From Lutimaribacter salitolerans (GTDB lineage Bacteria > Pseudomonadota > Alphaproteobacteria > Rhodobacterales > Rhodobacteraceae), in NCBI RefSeq assembly GCF_042677865.1, contig NZ_JBHUDD010000027.1, positions 62,001 through 126,000 of the forward strand: 64,000 nt of DNA, read 5' to 3'. Shown here in pieces: positions 32,731 through 41,832 of the stretch. The notes under the pieces were generated by a model. The model was not told the origin of the DNA. It made no database searches and saw nothing but the letters and a program-made list of their open reading frames with translations. The position numbers and the translations under genes are program-made. The first letter of the stretch is position 1; each line of letters starts with the position of its first letter.

Positions 32731-32751
32731 GGGTGGGCAGATTGCCCACCC
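32731..32751 (+). terminator. Hairpin between binding protein and permease genes
   Basis: A perfect 9-bp stem GGGTGGGCA with TGCCCACCC around GAT, 9 bases after the binding-protein stop. In transporter operons such hairpins reduce readthrough or protect the upstream mRNA, giving more binding protein than permease. No T-run is present. Confidence 0.6.
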
Positions 32752-32819
32752 TACCCGCACCGCCCCCGTAGGATGGGCATTCCGCCAACCTTTCCGCGCC
32801 CTTGCCAGGACCTGCCGCC

Positions 32820-33704
32820 ATGTTCAGCTTTTGCACAGACCCGGCCACGCTGAACGATCTGCGATGGATGGCCTGCTACCTGACCACGGGCAAGCACATG
32901 GCGTTCTACTGGTCCTTCGGCACGGTGCTGCTGCTGCTGGCGATCACCGCGCCATCGGCCCTGCTGTTCGGCTTTGGCGGGGCGGCGGCGGCACGCTCGC
33001 GCATCTTGCCGGTGTCGTGGCTGGGCAAGGGCTATATCTCGGTCGTGCGCGGCGTGCCCGACATCGCGTTCTTCCTGTTTTTCGTGATCGCGCTGGATCA
33101 GGGGTTCGAATACCTGCGCCACCAGTGGATGTGCCCCGACTGGGGTCAGCCGATCCGCCAGGGCAACGATTTCATCGTCTGCGCGCAGGCCAAGCTGCCG
33201 CGGGGCAACTCGCCCCAGATCTGGCACGAGATCTATGGCTTCTTCCTTGCCGTCCTGACATTCGCCATCGTGTTCGGTGCCTTTGCCGCCAACGTGCTGT
33301 TCGGGGCCATGCGCGCCGTGCCCCATGACCAGCTTGAAACCGCCGCCGCCTATGGCATGACCCCGCGCCAGACCTTCTGGCGCATCCTTGTGCCGCAGAT
33401 GTGGGTCTTTGCCCTGCCCGGCCTTGGCAACCTGTGGATGGTGCTGATCAAGGCCACACCGCTGCTGTTTCTGCTGGGGGTGCAGGACATCGTCTATTGG
33501 GCGCGCGAACTGGGCGGCACCAAGACGCCGCGCTTTACTGATTACCCCCATGGTGACTGGCGCATGTGGTACTTTGGCGCGCTGCTGGTGTTCTACCTGT
33601 GCTTCACCCGCGTGTCCGAACTGGTGCTGGAGCGCCTGATGCGCAAGCTGACCCATGGTCAGGCCACACTGGGTGGTGAAGCACAAAGAAGGCTCGCGGC
33701 ATGA
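32820..33704 (+). CDS. Polar amino-acid ABC transporter permease 1
   Basis: 294 aa. Five predicted membrane helices; the EAA loop reads ETAAAYGMTPRQTFWRILVPQMW (E-x3-A ... G near residue 175), preceded by GAFAANVLFGAMRAVPHDQL. The region VVRGVPDIAFFLFFVIALDQG is the HisMQ-type N-terminal signature. A long loop (about 98-135, with Cys) between early helices is larger than usual. The stop overlaps the start of permease 2 (ATGA). Confidence 0.92.
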   Translation: MFSFCTDPATLNDLRWMACYLTTGKHMAFYWSFGTVLLLLAITAPSALLFGFGGAAAARSRILPVSWLGKGYISVVRGVPDIAFFLFFVIALDQGFEYLRHQWMCPDWGQPIRQGNDFIVCAQAKLPRGNSPQIWHEIYGFFLAVLTFAIVFGAFAANVLFGAMRAVPHDQLETAAAYGMTPRQTFWRILVPQMWVFALPGLGNLWMVLIKATPLLFLLGVQDIVYWARELGGTKTPRFTDYPHGDWRMWYFGALLVFYLCFTRVSELVLERLMRKLTHGQATLGGEAQRRLAA

Positions 33705-34507
33705 GCTGCTGGGACACCATCGCCGATTACGCCCTGCGCAGCGTCGGCATCGGCGAGCGGCTGCTGCCGCGCACCGATTTCACCCTGTGCCAGCAGTTCA
33801 CGCTGATCGGCTCGGGCCTGATCTGGAACGTGTATTTCGGCGTCGTGGCACTGGCCTCGGGGTTCTTTCTGGCCACCGCGCTGGCGATGGGCAAGGCCTC
33901 GCAGAACCGCATCCTGCGCACGCTGTCGGAATGGGTGATCTTCGTGTTTCGCGGCTCGCCCTTGTTCATCCAGTTCTTCTTTGCCTATTTCCTGTTCCTG
34001 TCGCTGAAAAACGCGGTGCCGTTCTTTACCCCGCTCAGCAGCGCCTGGGCCGGGGCGCTGGTGGTGCTGTTTCTCAACACCGCCGCCTATTCCGGCGAGA
34101 TATTCTATGGCGCGCTGCAATCGGTGCCGCGCGGCGAGACCGAGGCCGCCGACGCCTATGGCTTTTCGGGCTGGAAAAAGTTTCGCCACATCACCTGGCC
34201 CACCATGCTGCGGCTGGCCTGGCCCGCCTACACGAACGAGGCGATATTCCTGTTCCATGCCACCACGCTGGTGTTTTTCAGCGGCTTTCCCGCGCAGGGC
34301 CAGCAGGGTGACGCACTGTATTACGCCAGCTATTTCGCCGACAAGACCTTCAACCCCTTCGTGCCCTATCCGATTCTTGCGGGCTATTTCATCCTGCTGA
34401 CGCTGGGCATCATCGGGCTGTTCGGGGTGATCAACCGGCGGCTGAACCGGCACCTCCCGCAAGAGCAGCGCCGCCGCCTGAAACTGCGCCCAAACCTTTT
34501 GCGTTGA
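33701..34507 (+). CDS. Polar amino-acid ABC transporter permease 2
   Basis: 268 aa, ATGA-coupled to permease 1. HisMQ-type signature VFRGSPLFIQFFFAYFLFLSL near residue 85, then LNTAAYSGEIFYGALQSVPRGETEAADAYGFSGWKKFRHITWP (EAA loop E-x3-A ... G). The basic tail RRRLKLRPNLLR is cytoplasmic. It pairs with permease 1 to form the channel; the ATPase that should drive both is interrupted in this sequence. Confidence 0.93.
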   Translation: MSCWDTIADYALRSVGIGERLLPRTDFTLCQQFTLIGSGLIWNVYFGVVALASGFFLATALAMGKASQNRILRTLSEWVIFVFRGSPLFIQFFFAYFLFLSLKNAVPFFTPLSSAWAGALVVLFLNTAAYSGEIFYGALQSVPRGETEAADAYGFSGWKKFRHITWPTMLRLAWPAYTNEAIFLFHATTLVFFSGFPAQGQQGDALYYASYFADKTFNPFVPYPILAGYFILLTLGIIGLFGVINRRLNRHLPQEQRRRLKLRPNLLR

Positions 34508-34614
34508 CAGGCGCGCGCCCGGACGAAAACCGCAAATCCTGCGATTTGCCTTGATTTCCGGGCGGTTTGGGCGGTATCCAACATTTGATCAAATTATCCT
34601 GACGGCGTTTCCAC

Positions 34615-35964
34615 ATGACGACTCTTCCACCAAAAGACTGGCTGCACGCGAATCCGCAGGTGCGCACGATCCGCGTGGCCGCCTCCGACCTTAATGGCCA
34701 GCCGCGCGGCAAACGCGTGCCCACCCGCTTTGCCCACAAGGTGGTCGAGGATGGCACGCGCTTTCCGCTGTCCGCGCTGAACCTCGATATCTGGGGCGAG
34801 GATATCGACGACAGCCCGCTGGTATTCGAGACCGGCGATGCCGATGGCGTGCTGCGCCCGACCGAGCGTGGCTTCATGCCGATGCCGTGGTTGTCGGCGC
34901 CCACCGGCCTGCTGCCGATCTGGATGTTTCACGAGGATGGCCGCCCCTTCGACGGCGATCCACGCCACGCCCTGCGCGCGGTGGTTGACCGCTACAAGGC
35001 GCTGGGGCTGACCCCGGTGGTCGCGGTCGAGCTTGAGTTCTTTCTGATCGACGACAGCGGCAAGTCGTTGCAGGTGCCGCTGTCGCCGCGCTCGGGCAAG
35101 CGGCGCAAGGCGGCCGAGATCCTGTCGATCCGCGCACTGGATGCGTTCGACCAGTTCTTCACCGACCTTTACGACGCCTGCGAGGCGATGGACATTCCCG
35201 CCGACACCGCCATTTCCGAGGCCGGTCTGGGCCAGTTCGAAATCAACCTGATGCATCAGGACGACGCCCTGCGCGCCGCCGACGATGCCTGGCTGTTCAA
35301 GATGCTGGTCAAGGGTCTGGCGCGCAGCCACGGCTTTGCCGCGTCCTTCATGGCCAAACCCTACGAGGATTACGCCGGGTCCGGCCTGCATGTGCATTTC
35401 TCGGTGCTGGACAAGGACGGCAGGAACATCTTTGACGATGGCGGTCCCAAGGGCACCGACGTGCTGCGCCATGCCATCGCGGGCTGCCTGACCGCGCTGC
35501 CCGACAGCATGCTGATCTTTGCACCGCACGCAAACAGCTATGACCGGCTGGTGCCGGACAACCACGCGCCCACCGGCATCGCCTGGGCCTATGAAAACCG
35601 CACCGCCGCCATTCGCGTGCCCGCCGGTGCCTCGGCGGCCCGCCGGATCGAACACCGCGTGGCCGGGGGTGACGTGAACCCCTATCTGCATCTGGCCGCC
35701 GTGCTGGGGGCCGCCCTGACCGGGATCGAGGACAAGGTCGAGCCACCCGCACCGATCACCGGCAGCGCCTATGCGCTCGACCTGCCGCAGGTGCCCAACA
35801 CCTGGGCCGATGCGATCACGGCGTTTGACACAAGCGACCGGATCAAGCGCATTTTCGCGCCTATGCTGATCCAGAACCTGCTGATGACCAAGCGACAGGA
35901 AATGCACTACATGGCCGAACTGACCCCGCAGGAACAGGTGGAGATTTACCTCGACACGGTCTGA
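34615..35964 (+). CDS. Glutamine synthetase family protein 1 (gamma-glutamyl ligase, PuuA-like)
   Basis: 449 aa. N-terminal beta-grasp with VAASDLNGQPRGKRV; catalytic barrel with the metal Glu region VAVELEFFLID, GLGQFEINLMHQ, AGSGLHVHFSVLD and the adenine/Arg region ENRTAAIRVPAG with RRIEHRVAGGDVNPYL. This subclass (GlnA3/PuuA) attaches glutamate to amines such as putrescine instead of ammonia. The adenylylation-loop Tyr of true GlnA is not evident. A second family member lies two genes downstream. Confidence 0.88.
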   Translation: MTTLPPKDWLHANPQVRTIRVAASDLNGQPRGKRVPTRFAHKVVEDGTRFPLSALNLDIWGEDIDDSPLVFETGDADGVLRPTERGFMPMPWLSAPTGLLPIWMFHEDGRPFDGDPRHALRAVVDRYKALGLTPVVAVELEFFLIDDSGKSLQVPLSPRSGKRRKAAEILSIRALDAFDQFFTDLYDACEAMDIPADTAISEAGLGQFEINLMHQDDALRAADDAWLFKMLVKGLARSHGFAASFMAKPYEDYAGSGLHVHFSVLDKDGRNIFDDGGPKGTDVLRHAIAGCLTALPDSMLIFAPHANSYDRLVPDNHAPTGIAWAYENRTAAIRVPAGASAARRIEHRVAGGDVNPYLHLAAVLGAALTGIEDKVEPPAPITGSAYALDLPQVPNTWADAITAFDTSDRIKRIFAPMLIQNLLMTKRQEMHYMAELTPQEQVEIYLDTV

Positions 35965-36029
35965 GGCGGGCCTTGCCCGCCTGCCCCACACCGCGCTACC
36001 CTGCAACCGACCAACCCAATTGGTGATCC

Positions 36030-36737
36030 ATGAAAATCGGCATCCTGCAAACCGGCCACGCCCCTGACCAGATCAGGGACAGCATCGGCGACTATGAAGA
36101 TATGTTCCAGCACCTGCTGGCGGCACATGGCTTTGACTTTGAAACCTGGAACGTCGTCGATGGCGCGTTCCCCCCGGGGCCAGAGGCCTGCGACGGCTGG
36201 CTGATCACCGGCTCGAAACACGGCGCATACGAGGATCACCCGTGGATCCCCCCGCTCGAGGTGCTGATCCGGGCGATCCGCGATACGGCCCGTCCGCTGG
36301 TGGGCGTGTGTTTCGGCCATCAGATCATCGCGCAGGCCCTTGGCGGCCGGGTCGAGAAATTCGCCGGCGGCTGGGCCATCGGCCCGCAGGCCTATGACCT
36401 GGCGGACGGCGGGCAGATCACCCTGAACGCGTGGCATCAGGATCAGGTGACCGCCCTGCCACCCGGCGCAAAGGTCATGGCGCATAACGATTTCTGCGCC
36501 AATGCCGCGCTGACCATCGGCGACAGCATCCTGACCGTGCAGGCCCACCCCGAGTTTGGCCGCGACGTGATCGACGGGCTGTTGACCCATCGCGCTCACG
36601 GGGTCGTGCCCGACGCGCAGATCGCCACCGCAACAGCCGCGTTGGACACGCCCACGCAAGGCATGGACTTCGGCGTGCGGATGGCCGCGTTCTTTCGCCA
36701 GCACGCGACAGCATCCATGACGGAGGGCGCATCATGA
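36030..36737 (+). CDS. Class I glutamine amidotransferase
   Basis: 235 aa. The catalytic Cys lies in PLVGVCFGHQIIAQALGG (about 94) and the His-x-Glu pair in VQAHPEFGRDV (about 174). There is a conserved NVVDGAFPPGPEACDGWLITGSKHGAYED start. It sits between two gamma-glutamyl ligase genes and overlaps the second by ATGA. By analogy with PuuD it may release the glutamate from gamma-glutamylated intermediates, although it is in the general GMP-synthase-like subfamily rather than PuuD itself. Confidence 0.85.
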   Translation: MKIGILQTGHAPDQIRDSIGDYEDMFQHLLAAHGFDFETWNVVDGAFPPGPEACDGWLITGSKHGAYEDHPWIPPLEVLIRAIRDTARPLVGVCFGHQIIAQALGGRVEKFAGGWAIGPQAYDLADGGQITLNAWHQDQVTALPPGAKVMAHNDFCANAALTIGDSILTVQAHPEFGRDVIDGLLTHRAHGVVPDAQIATATAALDTPTQGMDFGVRMAAFFRQHATASMTEGAS

Positions 36738-38098
36738 GCGCCCCTTCGTGGACAGACAACCTGCCCGACGCCGCCCGCGCCTTTCTGGAAGGCCGCAGGC
36801 TGGACGAGGTCGAATGCATCATCTCGGACCTGCCGGGCATCGCGCGCGGCAAGGCCGTGCCCGCCACGAAATTCGGCCGGATGGAGTATTTCCACCTGCC
36901 CGACAGCATCTTCTACCAGACCATCACCGGCGACTGGGGCGAGGCGGCGGGCGACGAAGGCTTTATCGAGCGCGACATGATGCTCTATCCCGACATGAGC
37001 ACCGCCAGCGCCGCGCCCTGGACCGCCGACTGGACCCTGCAGGTGATCCACGACGCCTATGACCGCAAGGGCCGCCCGATCCCGTTTTCGCCGCGCAACG
37101 TGCTCAAACGCGTGGTGGGGCTGTACAAGGCGCAGGGCTGGAAGCCGGTGATCGCACCCGAGATGGAATTCTACCTTGTCGCACGCAATCTGGACCCGGC
37201 CAAGAAGATCGAGCCGATGATGGGCCGCTCGGGCCGGCCCGCCGCCGCGCGTCAGGCCTATTCGATGTCGGCGGTGGATGAGTTCGGGCCCGTCATCGAC
37301 GACATCTATGATTTCGCCGAGGCGCAGGGGTTCGAGATCGACGGCATTACCCAAGAGGGCGGCGCGGGGCAGCTGGAGATCAACCTGCGCCACGGCGACC
37401 CGGTGAAACTGGCCGACGAGGTGTTTTTCTTCAAACGCCTGATCCGCGAGGCCGCGTTGCGCCACGACTGCTTTGCCACCTTCATGGCCAAGCCGATCGC
37501 CGAGGAACCCGGCAGTGCGATGCATATCCATCACTCGATCCTGGATATCGAGACCGGGCAAAACATCTTTTCCGGTCCTGCCGGGGGCGAGACGGATGCG
37601 TTTTTCAACTTTCTGGGGGGCATGCAGAAACACCTGCCCGCGGCCATCGCGGTGATGGCGCCTTACGTGAACAGCTATCGCCGCTATGTGCGCGATCATG
37701 CAGCGCCGATCAATCTGGCCTGGGGCCGCGACAACCGCACCACCGGCATCCGCGTGCCGCTGTCGGGCCCCGACAGCCGCCGGATCGAGAACCGGCTGGC
37801 GGGGATGGATTGCAACCCCTACCTGGGCATCGCGGCCAGCCTGGCCTGCGGCTATCTGGGACTGATGAACGAGGAATGGCCCGACAAGCAGTTCAAGGGC
37901 GACGCCTATGAAAGCGAAGAGGACATTCCGCGCGTGCTGGGTCAGGCGCTGGACATCTTTGAAGGCGCCACCGAGATGCACGAGGTGCTGGGGCCGGAGT
38001 TCGCCCGCGTCTATGCCATCGTGAAACGCGCCGAATACGAGGAATTCCTGCAGGTGATCAGCCCGTGGGAGCGCGAACACCTGCTGCTGAACGTATAG
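36734..38098 (+). CDS. Glutamine synthetase family protein 2 (gamma-glutamyl ligase, PuuA-like)
   Basis: 454 aa, ATGA-coupled to the amidotransferase. Family landmarks: CIISDLPGIARGKAVPATKF, VIAPEMEFYLVARNLDP, GGAGQLEINLRHGDPV, PGSAMHIHHSILD and RDNRTTGIRVPLSGPDSRRIENRLAGMDCNPYLGI. Compared with the 34615 copy it keeps the PuuA-type MDCNPYLGIAA end. The presence of two paralogues suggests different amine acceptors or a hetero-oligomer (inference). A palindromic repeat follows before the oxidase gene. Confidence 0.9.
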   Translation: MSAPSWTDNLPDAARAFLEGRRLDEVECIISDLPGIARGKAVPATKFGRMEYFHLPDSIFYQTITGDWGEAAGDEGFIERDMMLYPDMSTASAAPWTADWTLQVIHDAYDRKGRPIPFSPRNVLKRVVGLYKAQGWKPVIAPEMEFYLVARNLDPAKKIEPMMGRSGRPAAARQAYSMSAVDEFGPVIDDIYDFAEAQGFEIDGITQEGGAGQLEINLRHGDPVKLADEVFFFKRLIREAALRHDCFATFMAKPIAEEPGSAMHIHHSILDIETGQNIFSGPAGGETDAFFNFLGGMQKHLPAAIAVMAPYVNSYRRYVRDHAAPINLAWGRDNRTTGIRVPLSGPDSRRIENRLAGMDCNPYLGIAASLACGYLGLMNEEWPDKQFKGDAYESEEDIPRVLGQALDIFEGATEMHEVLGPEFARVYAIVKRAEYEEFLQVISPWEREHLLLNV

Positions 38099-38134
38099 GC
38101 CCGGAGGGGTTTCGCCGCGCGATGCGCGGCGACC

Positions 38135-38220
38135 GTGTGGGGGGCCAGCCCCCCACACCGCAGGGACAAGTGGGGGGCCAGCCCCCCACTCCCCCCGGGA
38201 TATTTGTCGAGAGAGGAAAC
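38135..38220 (+). repeat. GC-rich palindromic interspersed repeat, copy 2 (two tandem hairpins)
   Basis: Two near-identical hairpins, GTGTGGGGGGCCAGCCCCCC (38135-38154, continuing ACAC) and AGTGGGGGGCCAGCCCCCCA (38169-38188), then CCCCCCGGGATATTTG and TCGAGAGAGGAAAC. Same flank as copies at 15938 and 48074. It sits inside what looks like an amine-utilisation operon, between ligase and oxidase. Confidence 0.8.
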
Positions 38221-38234
38221 CCGAAGGCGTTGTC

Positions 38235-39539
38235 TTGAACCTGCTGTATTCCAACGATCGCAAGGGCAAATACCCCGCAAGCTGGTACGCCGCCACGGCC
38301 CATGACGCGCCTTTGCGCCCCGCTTTGCAGGGCGAGGTGAAGGCCGATGTCTGCGTCGTCGGGGCCGGGTTTACCGGCCTGTCCACGGCGCTGCACCTGG
38401 CCGAACGCGGCGTGAATGTGGTGCTGCTCGAGGCGCATCGCGTGGGCTTTGGCGCGTCGGGGCGCAATGGCGGACAGTTGGGCAGCGGCCAGCGGCAGGA
38501 TCAGGCGGCGCTGATCAAAATGGTTGGGCGCGACGACGCGCGGCATCTGTGGCGGCTGGGCGAAGAGGCCAAGCAGGTTGTGCGCGGGCTGATCGAAACG
38601 CACGGAATCGACTGCGATTACCGCCCCGGCGTGGCTTGGACCGGGTTTTCCGACCGCGAGACGCGCGATCTGCATGGCTATGCCGACCTGCTTGAACGGG
38701 AATACGGCTATACCCAGATCGAGCGGCTGGACGAGGATGCCTGCCACGCGCTCTGCCCCTCGCCCGCGTACAAGGGCGGGATCCTGGACATGGGGGCGGG
38801 GCATCTGCATCCGCTGAATTTCACGCTGGGGCTGGCGCGCGCCGCCGAGGCGGCGGGCGTGCGCATCTTTGAAGGCACCCATGTGCACGGGGTCGAGGAC
38901 GGGCGCCCCGCGACCGTGCGCTGCGATCAGGGGCATGTGGTGGCCGAAACCGTCGTACTGGCCGCCAATGGCTATCTGGGCGGGCTGAACCGCAAGGTGG
39001 CGGCGCGGGTCATGCCGATCAACAACTTCGTGGTCGCGACCGAGCCTTTGGGAGACCGCGCGGCAGAGGTGCTGACCCGCGACGTGGCGGTGGCGGACAG
39101 CAAGTTCGTGGTGAACTACTTTCGCCTGACCCGCGACAAGCGGCTGCTGTTCGGCGGCGGCGAAAGCTATGGCGACCGCTTTCCTGCCGACATCGCCGCC
39201 AAGGTGCGCAAGCCGATGCTCGAGATCTTTCCCCATCTGGCGGATGTGCGGATCGATCACGCCTGGGGCGGCACGCTGGCCATCACGATGAAGCGCCTGC
39301 CCTACCTGGGCCAGGTGGGAAGCAGCGTGCTGTCGGCCTCGGGCTATTCGGGGCATGGCGTGGGGACCGCCACCCATGCCGGGATGCTGATGGCGCAGGC
39401 CATCATGGGCCGCAGTGCCGGATTCGACGCGATGGCGCGGCTGCCGGTGCCGCGGTTTCCGGGCGGGCCTGCGCTGCGCACGCCGCTGCTGACGCTGGCG
39501 ATGACGTGGTTTTCCCTGCGCGACCGGCTGGGATTCTAA
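38235..39539 (+). CDS. FAD-dependent amine oxidoreductase (gamma-glutamylputrescine oxidase-like)
   Basis: 434 aa with a TTG start; the family start NLLYSNDRKGKYPASWYAAT begins at once and AAGG lies 7 bases upstream. FAD-binding Rossmann motif DVCVVGAGFTGLSTALHLAERG, second flavin segment GASGRNGGQLGSGQRQD, and C-terminal GYSGHGVGTATHAGMLMAQAI. This is the DAO-fold clade of PuuB, which oxidises gamma-glutamyl-putrescine. Together with the ligases and importer it outlines an amine-catabolic operon, but aldehyde dehydrogenase (PuuC) is missing from the window. Confidence 0.9.
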   Translation: MNLLYSNDRKGKYPASWYAATAHDAPLRPALQGEVKADVCVVGAGFTGLSTALHLAERGVNVVLLEAHRVGFGASGRNGGQLGSGQRQDQAALIKMVGRDDARHLWRLGEEAKQVVRGLIETHGIDCDYRPGVAWTGFSDRETRDLHGYADLLEREYGYTQIERLDEDACHALCPSPAYKGGILDMGAGHLHPLNFTLGLARAAEAAGVRIFEGTHVHGVEDGRPATVRCDQGHVVAETVVLAANGYLGGLNRKVAARVMPINNFVVATEPLGDRAAEVLTRDVAVADSKFVVNYFRLTRDKRLLFGGGESYGDRFPADIAAKVRKPMLEIFPHLADVRIDHAWGGTLAITMKRLPYLGQVGSSVLSASGYSGHGVGTATHAGMLMAQAIMGRSAGFDAMARLPVPRFPGGPALRTPLLTLAMTWFSLRDRLGF

Positions 39540-39662
39540 GGTTTTTGCGCAACAGCGTTGGGCCAAACCCTGCCTGTGACCATGCGCGCAGGCGGCCAGG
39601 GCTTGTTTTTCGATGCGATGTCTTTAGAAATCCTGAAAAGATCCTTCAGGAAAGCCGAAAAC

Positions 39663-40862
39663 ATGACATCTGCCCCCAACGTCTATGACGCCGAGCCGAT
39701 CCCCCCCGCCGCCCGGGCCGAGATCGAGCGGCTGCTGAAATCTGGCGACCTGTTTCGCTATACCGCGCCCGCCGATGCGCCCGTGGCCTTGCTGGAGCGC
39801 GAGTTTGCCGACCTGCTGGGCGCGAAATACGCGCTGGCGGTGTCGTCCTGTTCGGCGGCGCTGTTTCTGTCGCTCAAGGCGCTGAACCTGCCACGCGGGG
39901 CGCGGGTGCTGATCCCGGCCTTCACCTTTGCCGCCGTGCCGTCCTCGATCGTGCATGCCGATTGCGAACCGGTGCTGTGCGAGGTGGGCGAGAATTACCG
40001 CATCGACCTGGCGGATTTCCACGCCAAGATCGCCACTGTCGATGCCGTGATGATCAGCCACATGCGCGGGCACACCAGCGACATGGATGCGATCATGGCC
40101 GCCGCACAGGCGCGCGGGCTGCCGGTGATCGAGGATGCGGCCCATTCGCTGGGCACGGTCTGGGACGGGCGCAACATCGGCACCATCGGGCAGATCGGCT
40201 GCTTCAGTTTCCAGTCCTACAAGCTGCTCAACAGCGGTGAAGGCGGCATCCTGATCACCGATGACCCGGATATCCTGGCCCGCGCGGTGATCATGTCGGG
40301 CGCGTATGAGCACAACTGGCGCAAGCACGGCACCGACCCCGCGTTGGAGGCGGCATTTGCCCGCCATCAGAACCGGTTTCCGCTGTATAACCTGCGGCTG
40401 GGCAACCTGTCTGCCGCCGTGGTGCGCGCGCAACTGGCCGAGGTGGCTCGCCGCGTGCGTGACGGTCGCCGCAACCACGACCACGTGGCGGCACAGCTGA
40501 ACCTGAGCCCCTGGATCGTGGTGCCCGACAAGCTGGCAAAGGAGCAGCGCGCGCCGGATTCGATCCAGTTCAACCTGCTGGGCATGGATGACCACGAGGT
40601 GCGCGCCTTTGTCGAGGTCGCCGCCGCGCAGGGCATCAAGGTGCAGGTGTTCGGGCTGAGCACCGACAACGCGCGCGCCTACTGGAACTGGCAGTTCCTG
40701 TCCGATCTGCCCGATCTGCCACAGACCCGCGCGATGCTGATGCGCGCCTGCGACGTGCGCCTGCCCGCGCGACTGACGCCCGAGGATTGCGATTTCGTAG
40801 CCGATGTGCTGATCCGTGCGGCACAGGACATCAAGGGCAACCTGCGCGCCACGGGAACCTGA
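39663..40862 (+). CDS. DegT/DnrJ/EryC1/StrS family PLP aminotransferase
   Basis: 399 aa from 39663, behind AGGAAA; the frame is open upstream. Features: AVSSCSAALFLSLKAL (cofactor phosphate), VLIPAFTFAAVPSSIVHADCEPV, VIEDAAHSLG (Asp binding the pyridine N) and the Schiff-base Lys in CFSFQSYKLLNSGEGG. This family mostly makes amino sugars for surface glycans but also includes other aminotransferases. Neighbours are amine metabolism genes rather than sugar genes, so the substrate is open. Confidence 0.9.
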   Translation: MTSAPNVYDAEPIPPAARAEIERLLKSGDLFRYTAPADAPVALLEREFADLLGAKYALAVSSCSAALFLSLKALNLPRGARVLIPAFTFAAVPSSIVHADCEPVLCEVGENYRIDLADFHAKIATVDAVMISHMRGHTSDMDAIMAAAQARGLPVIEDAAHSLGTVWDGRNIGTIGQIGCFSFQSYKLLNSGEGGILITDDPDILARAVIMSGAYEHNWRKHGTDPALEAAFARHQNRFPLYNLRLGNLSAAVVRAQLAEVARRVRDGRRNHDHVAAQLNLSPWIVVPDKLAKEQRAPDSIQFNLLGMDDHEVRAFVEVAAAQGIKVQVFGLSTDNARAYWNWQFLSDLPDLPQTRAMLMRACDVRLPARLTPEDCDFVADVLIRAAQDIKGNLRATGT

Positions 40863-40923
40863 GCGCGCCGCTTGCCAAGCCGCCCCGCCCCGCCCATCCT
40901 GTACAAAACAGGAGGGACGGTTG

Positions 40924-41826
40924 ATGACGGATTTATCCAAGGGGGCGGCATGGATGGCAGGGGACATCCTGCCCATCGGCGAGGCGAAGATGAGCGTGAT
41001 GGATTGGGGCCTGACCCATTCCGACGTGACCTATGACGTGGTGCCGGTGTGGAAGGGCGGGTTCTTTCGTCTTGATGACTACATGGACCGCTTTCTGGAA
41101 AGCCTGTCCGCCATGCGGCTGGACCCGGGGCTGAGCCGCGCGCAGATGGTGGAGGCGCTGACCGACATGATGGCCGCCAGCGGATTGCAGGATGCCTATT
41201 GCGCCATGGTCTGTGCGCGCGGCGTTCCGCTGATCCCGGGCAGCCGTGATCCGCGCGAATGTGGCAACCACTTCTACGCCTGGTGCGTGCCTTACGTGCA
41301 TGTGATCCCGTTCGAGGTGGCCGAGGCGGGGGCCAGCGCCCTGATCCCCGACAGCCCGCGCCGCATCCCGCAGGACAGCGTGAATCCGCGCGCCAAGAAC
41401 TACCACTGGGGAGATTTCACCGACGGGCTGTTTCAGGCCAAGGAGCAGGGCTTCAACACCGTGATCCTGCTGGATCACGCGGGCAACGTGACCGAGGGGC
41501 CGGGGTTCAACGTCTTTGCCATCAAGGGCGACCGGGTGGTGACATCGGGTCATGGCGTGCTGGGGGGCATCACCCGCCGCACCGTGCTGGAAATGGTGGC
41601 CGAGCGCGGGATGACCCCCGAGGAACGCCCCCTGCCGCTGGAGGAATTCCTGGAGGCGGACGAGGTGTTCCTGTCCTCGTCGGGTGGCGGCGTGACGCCG
41701 GTGGTGCGCGTGGGGTACAGGGTGTTCGGCAACGGTGCGCCGGGGCCGGTGGCAAGCGCGCTGCGCAAGACCTATTTCGACTGGCTGGTTGCGCCCAAGT
41801 TCCGAACGGAAATAGCCTATGCGTGA
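40924..41826 (+). CDS. Class IV PLP aminotransferase (BCAT/DAT-like)
   Basis: 300 aa, start behind AGGAGGG. The fold-type IV motifs are present: SVMDWGLTHSDVTYDVVPVW, the Schiff-base Lys in NPRAKNYHWGDF (about 157), ILLDHAGNVTEGPGFNVFAI and LGGITRRTVLEMA-like sequence near residue 220. Branched-chain and D-amino-acid aminotransferases share this fold; it cannot be split further here. It follows the DegT-type aminotransferase by 61 bp. Confidence 0.9.
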   Translation: MTDLSKGAAWMAGDILPIGEAKMSVMDWGLTHSDVTYDVVPVWKGGFFRLDDYMDRFLESLSAMRLDPGLSRAQMVEALTDMMAASGLQDAYCAMVCARGVPLIPGSRDPRECGNHFYAWCVPYVHVIPFEVAEAGASALIPDSPRRIPQDSVNPRAKNYHWGDFTDGLFQAKEQGFNTVILLDHAGNVTEGPGFNVFAIKGDRVVTSGHGVLGGITRRTVLEMVAERGMTPEERPLPLEEFLEADEVFLSSSGGGVTPVVRVGYRVFGNGAPGPVASALRKTYFDWLVAPKFRTEIAYA

Positions 41827-41832
41827 CCGGCT

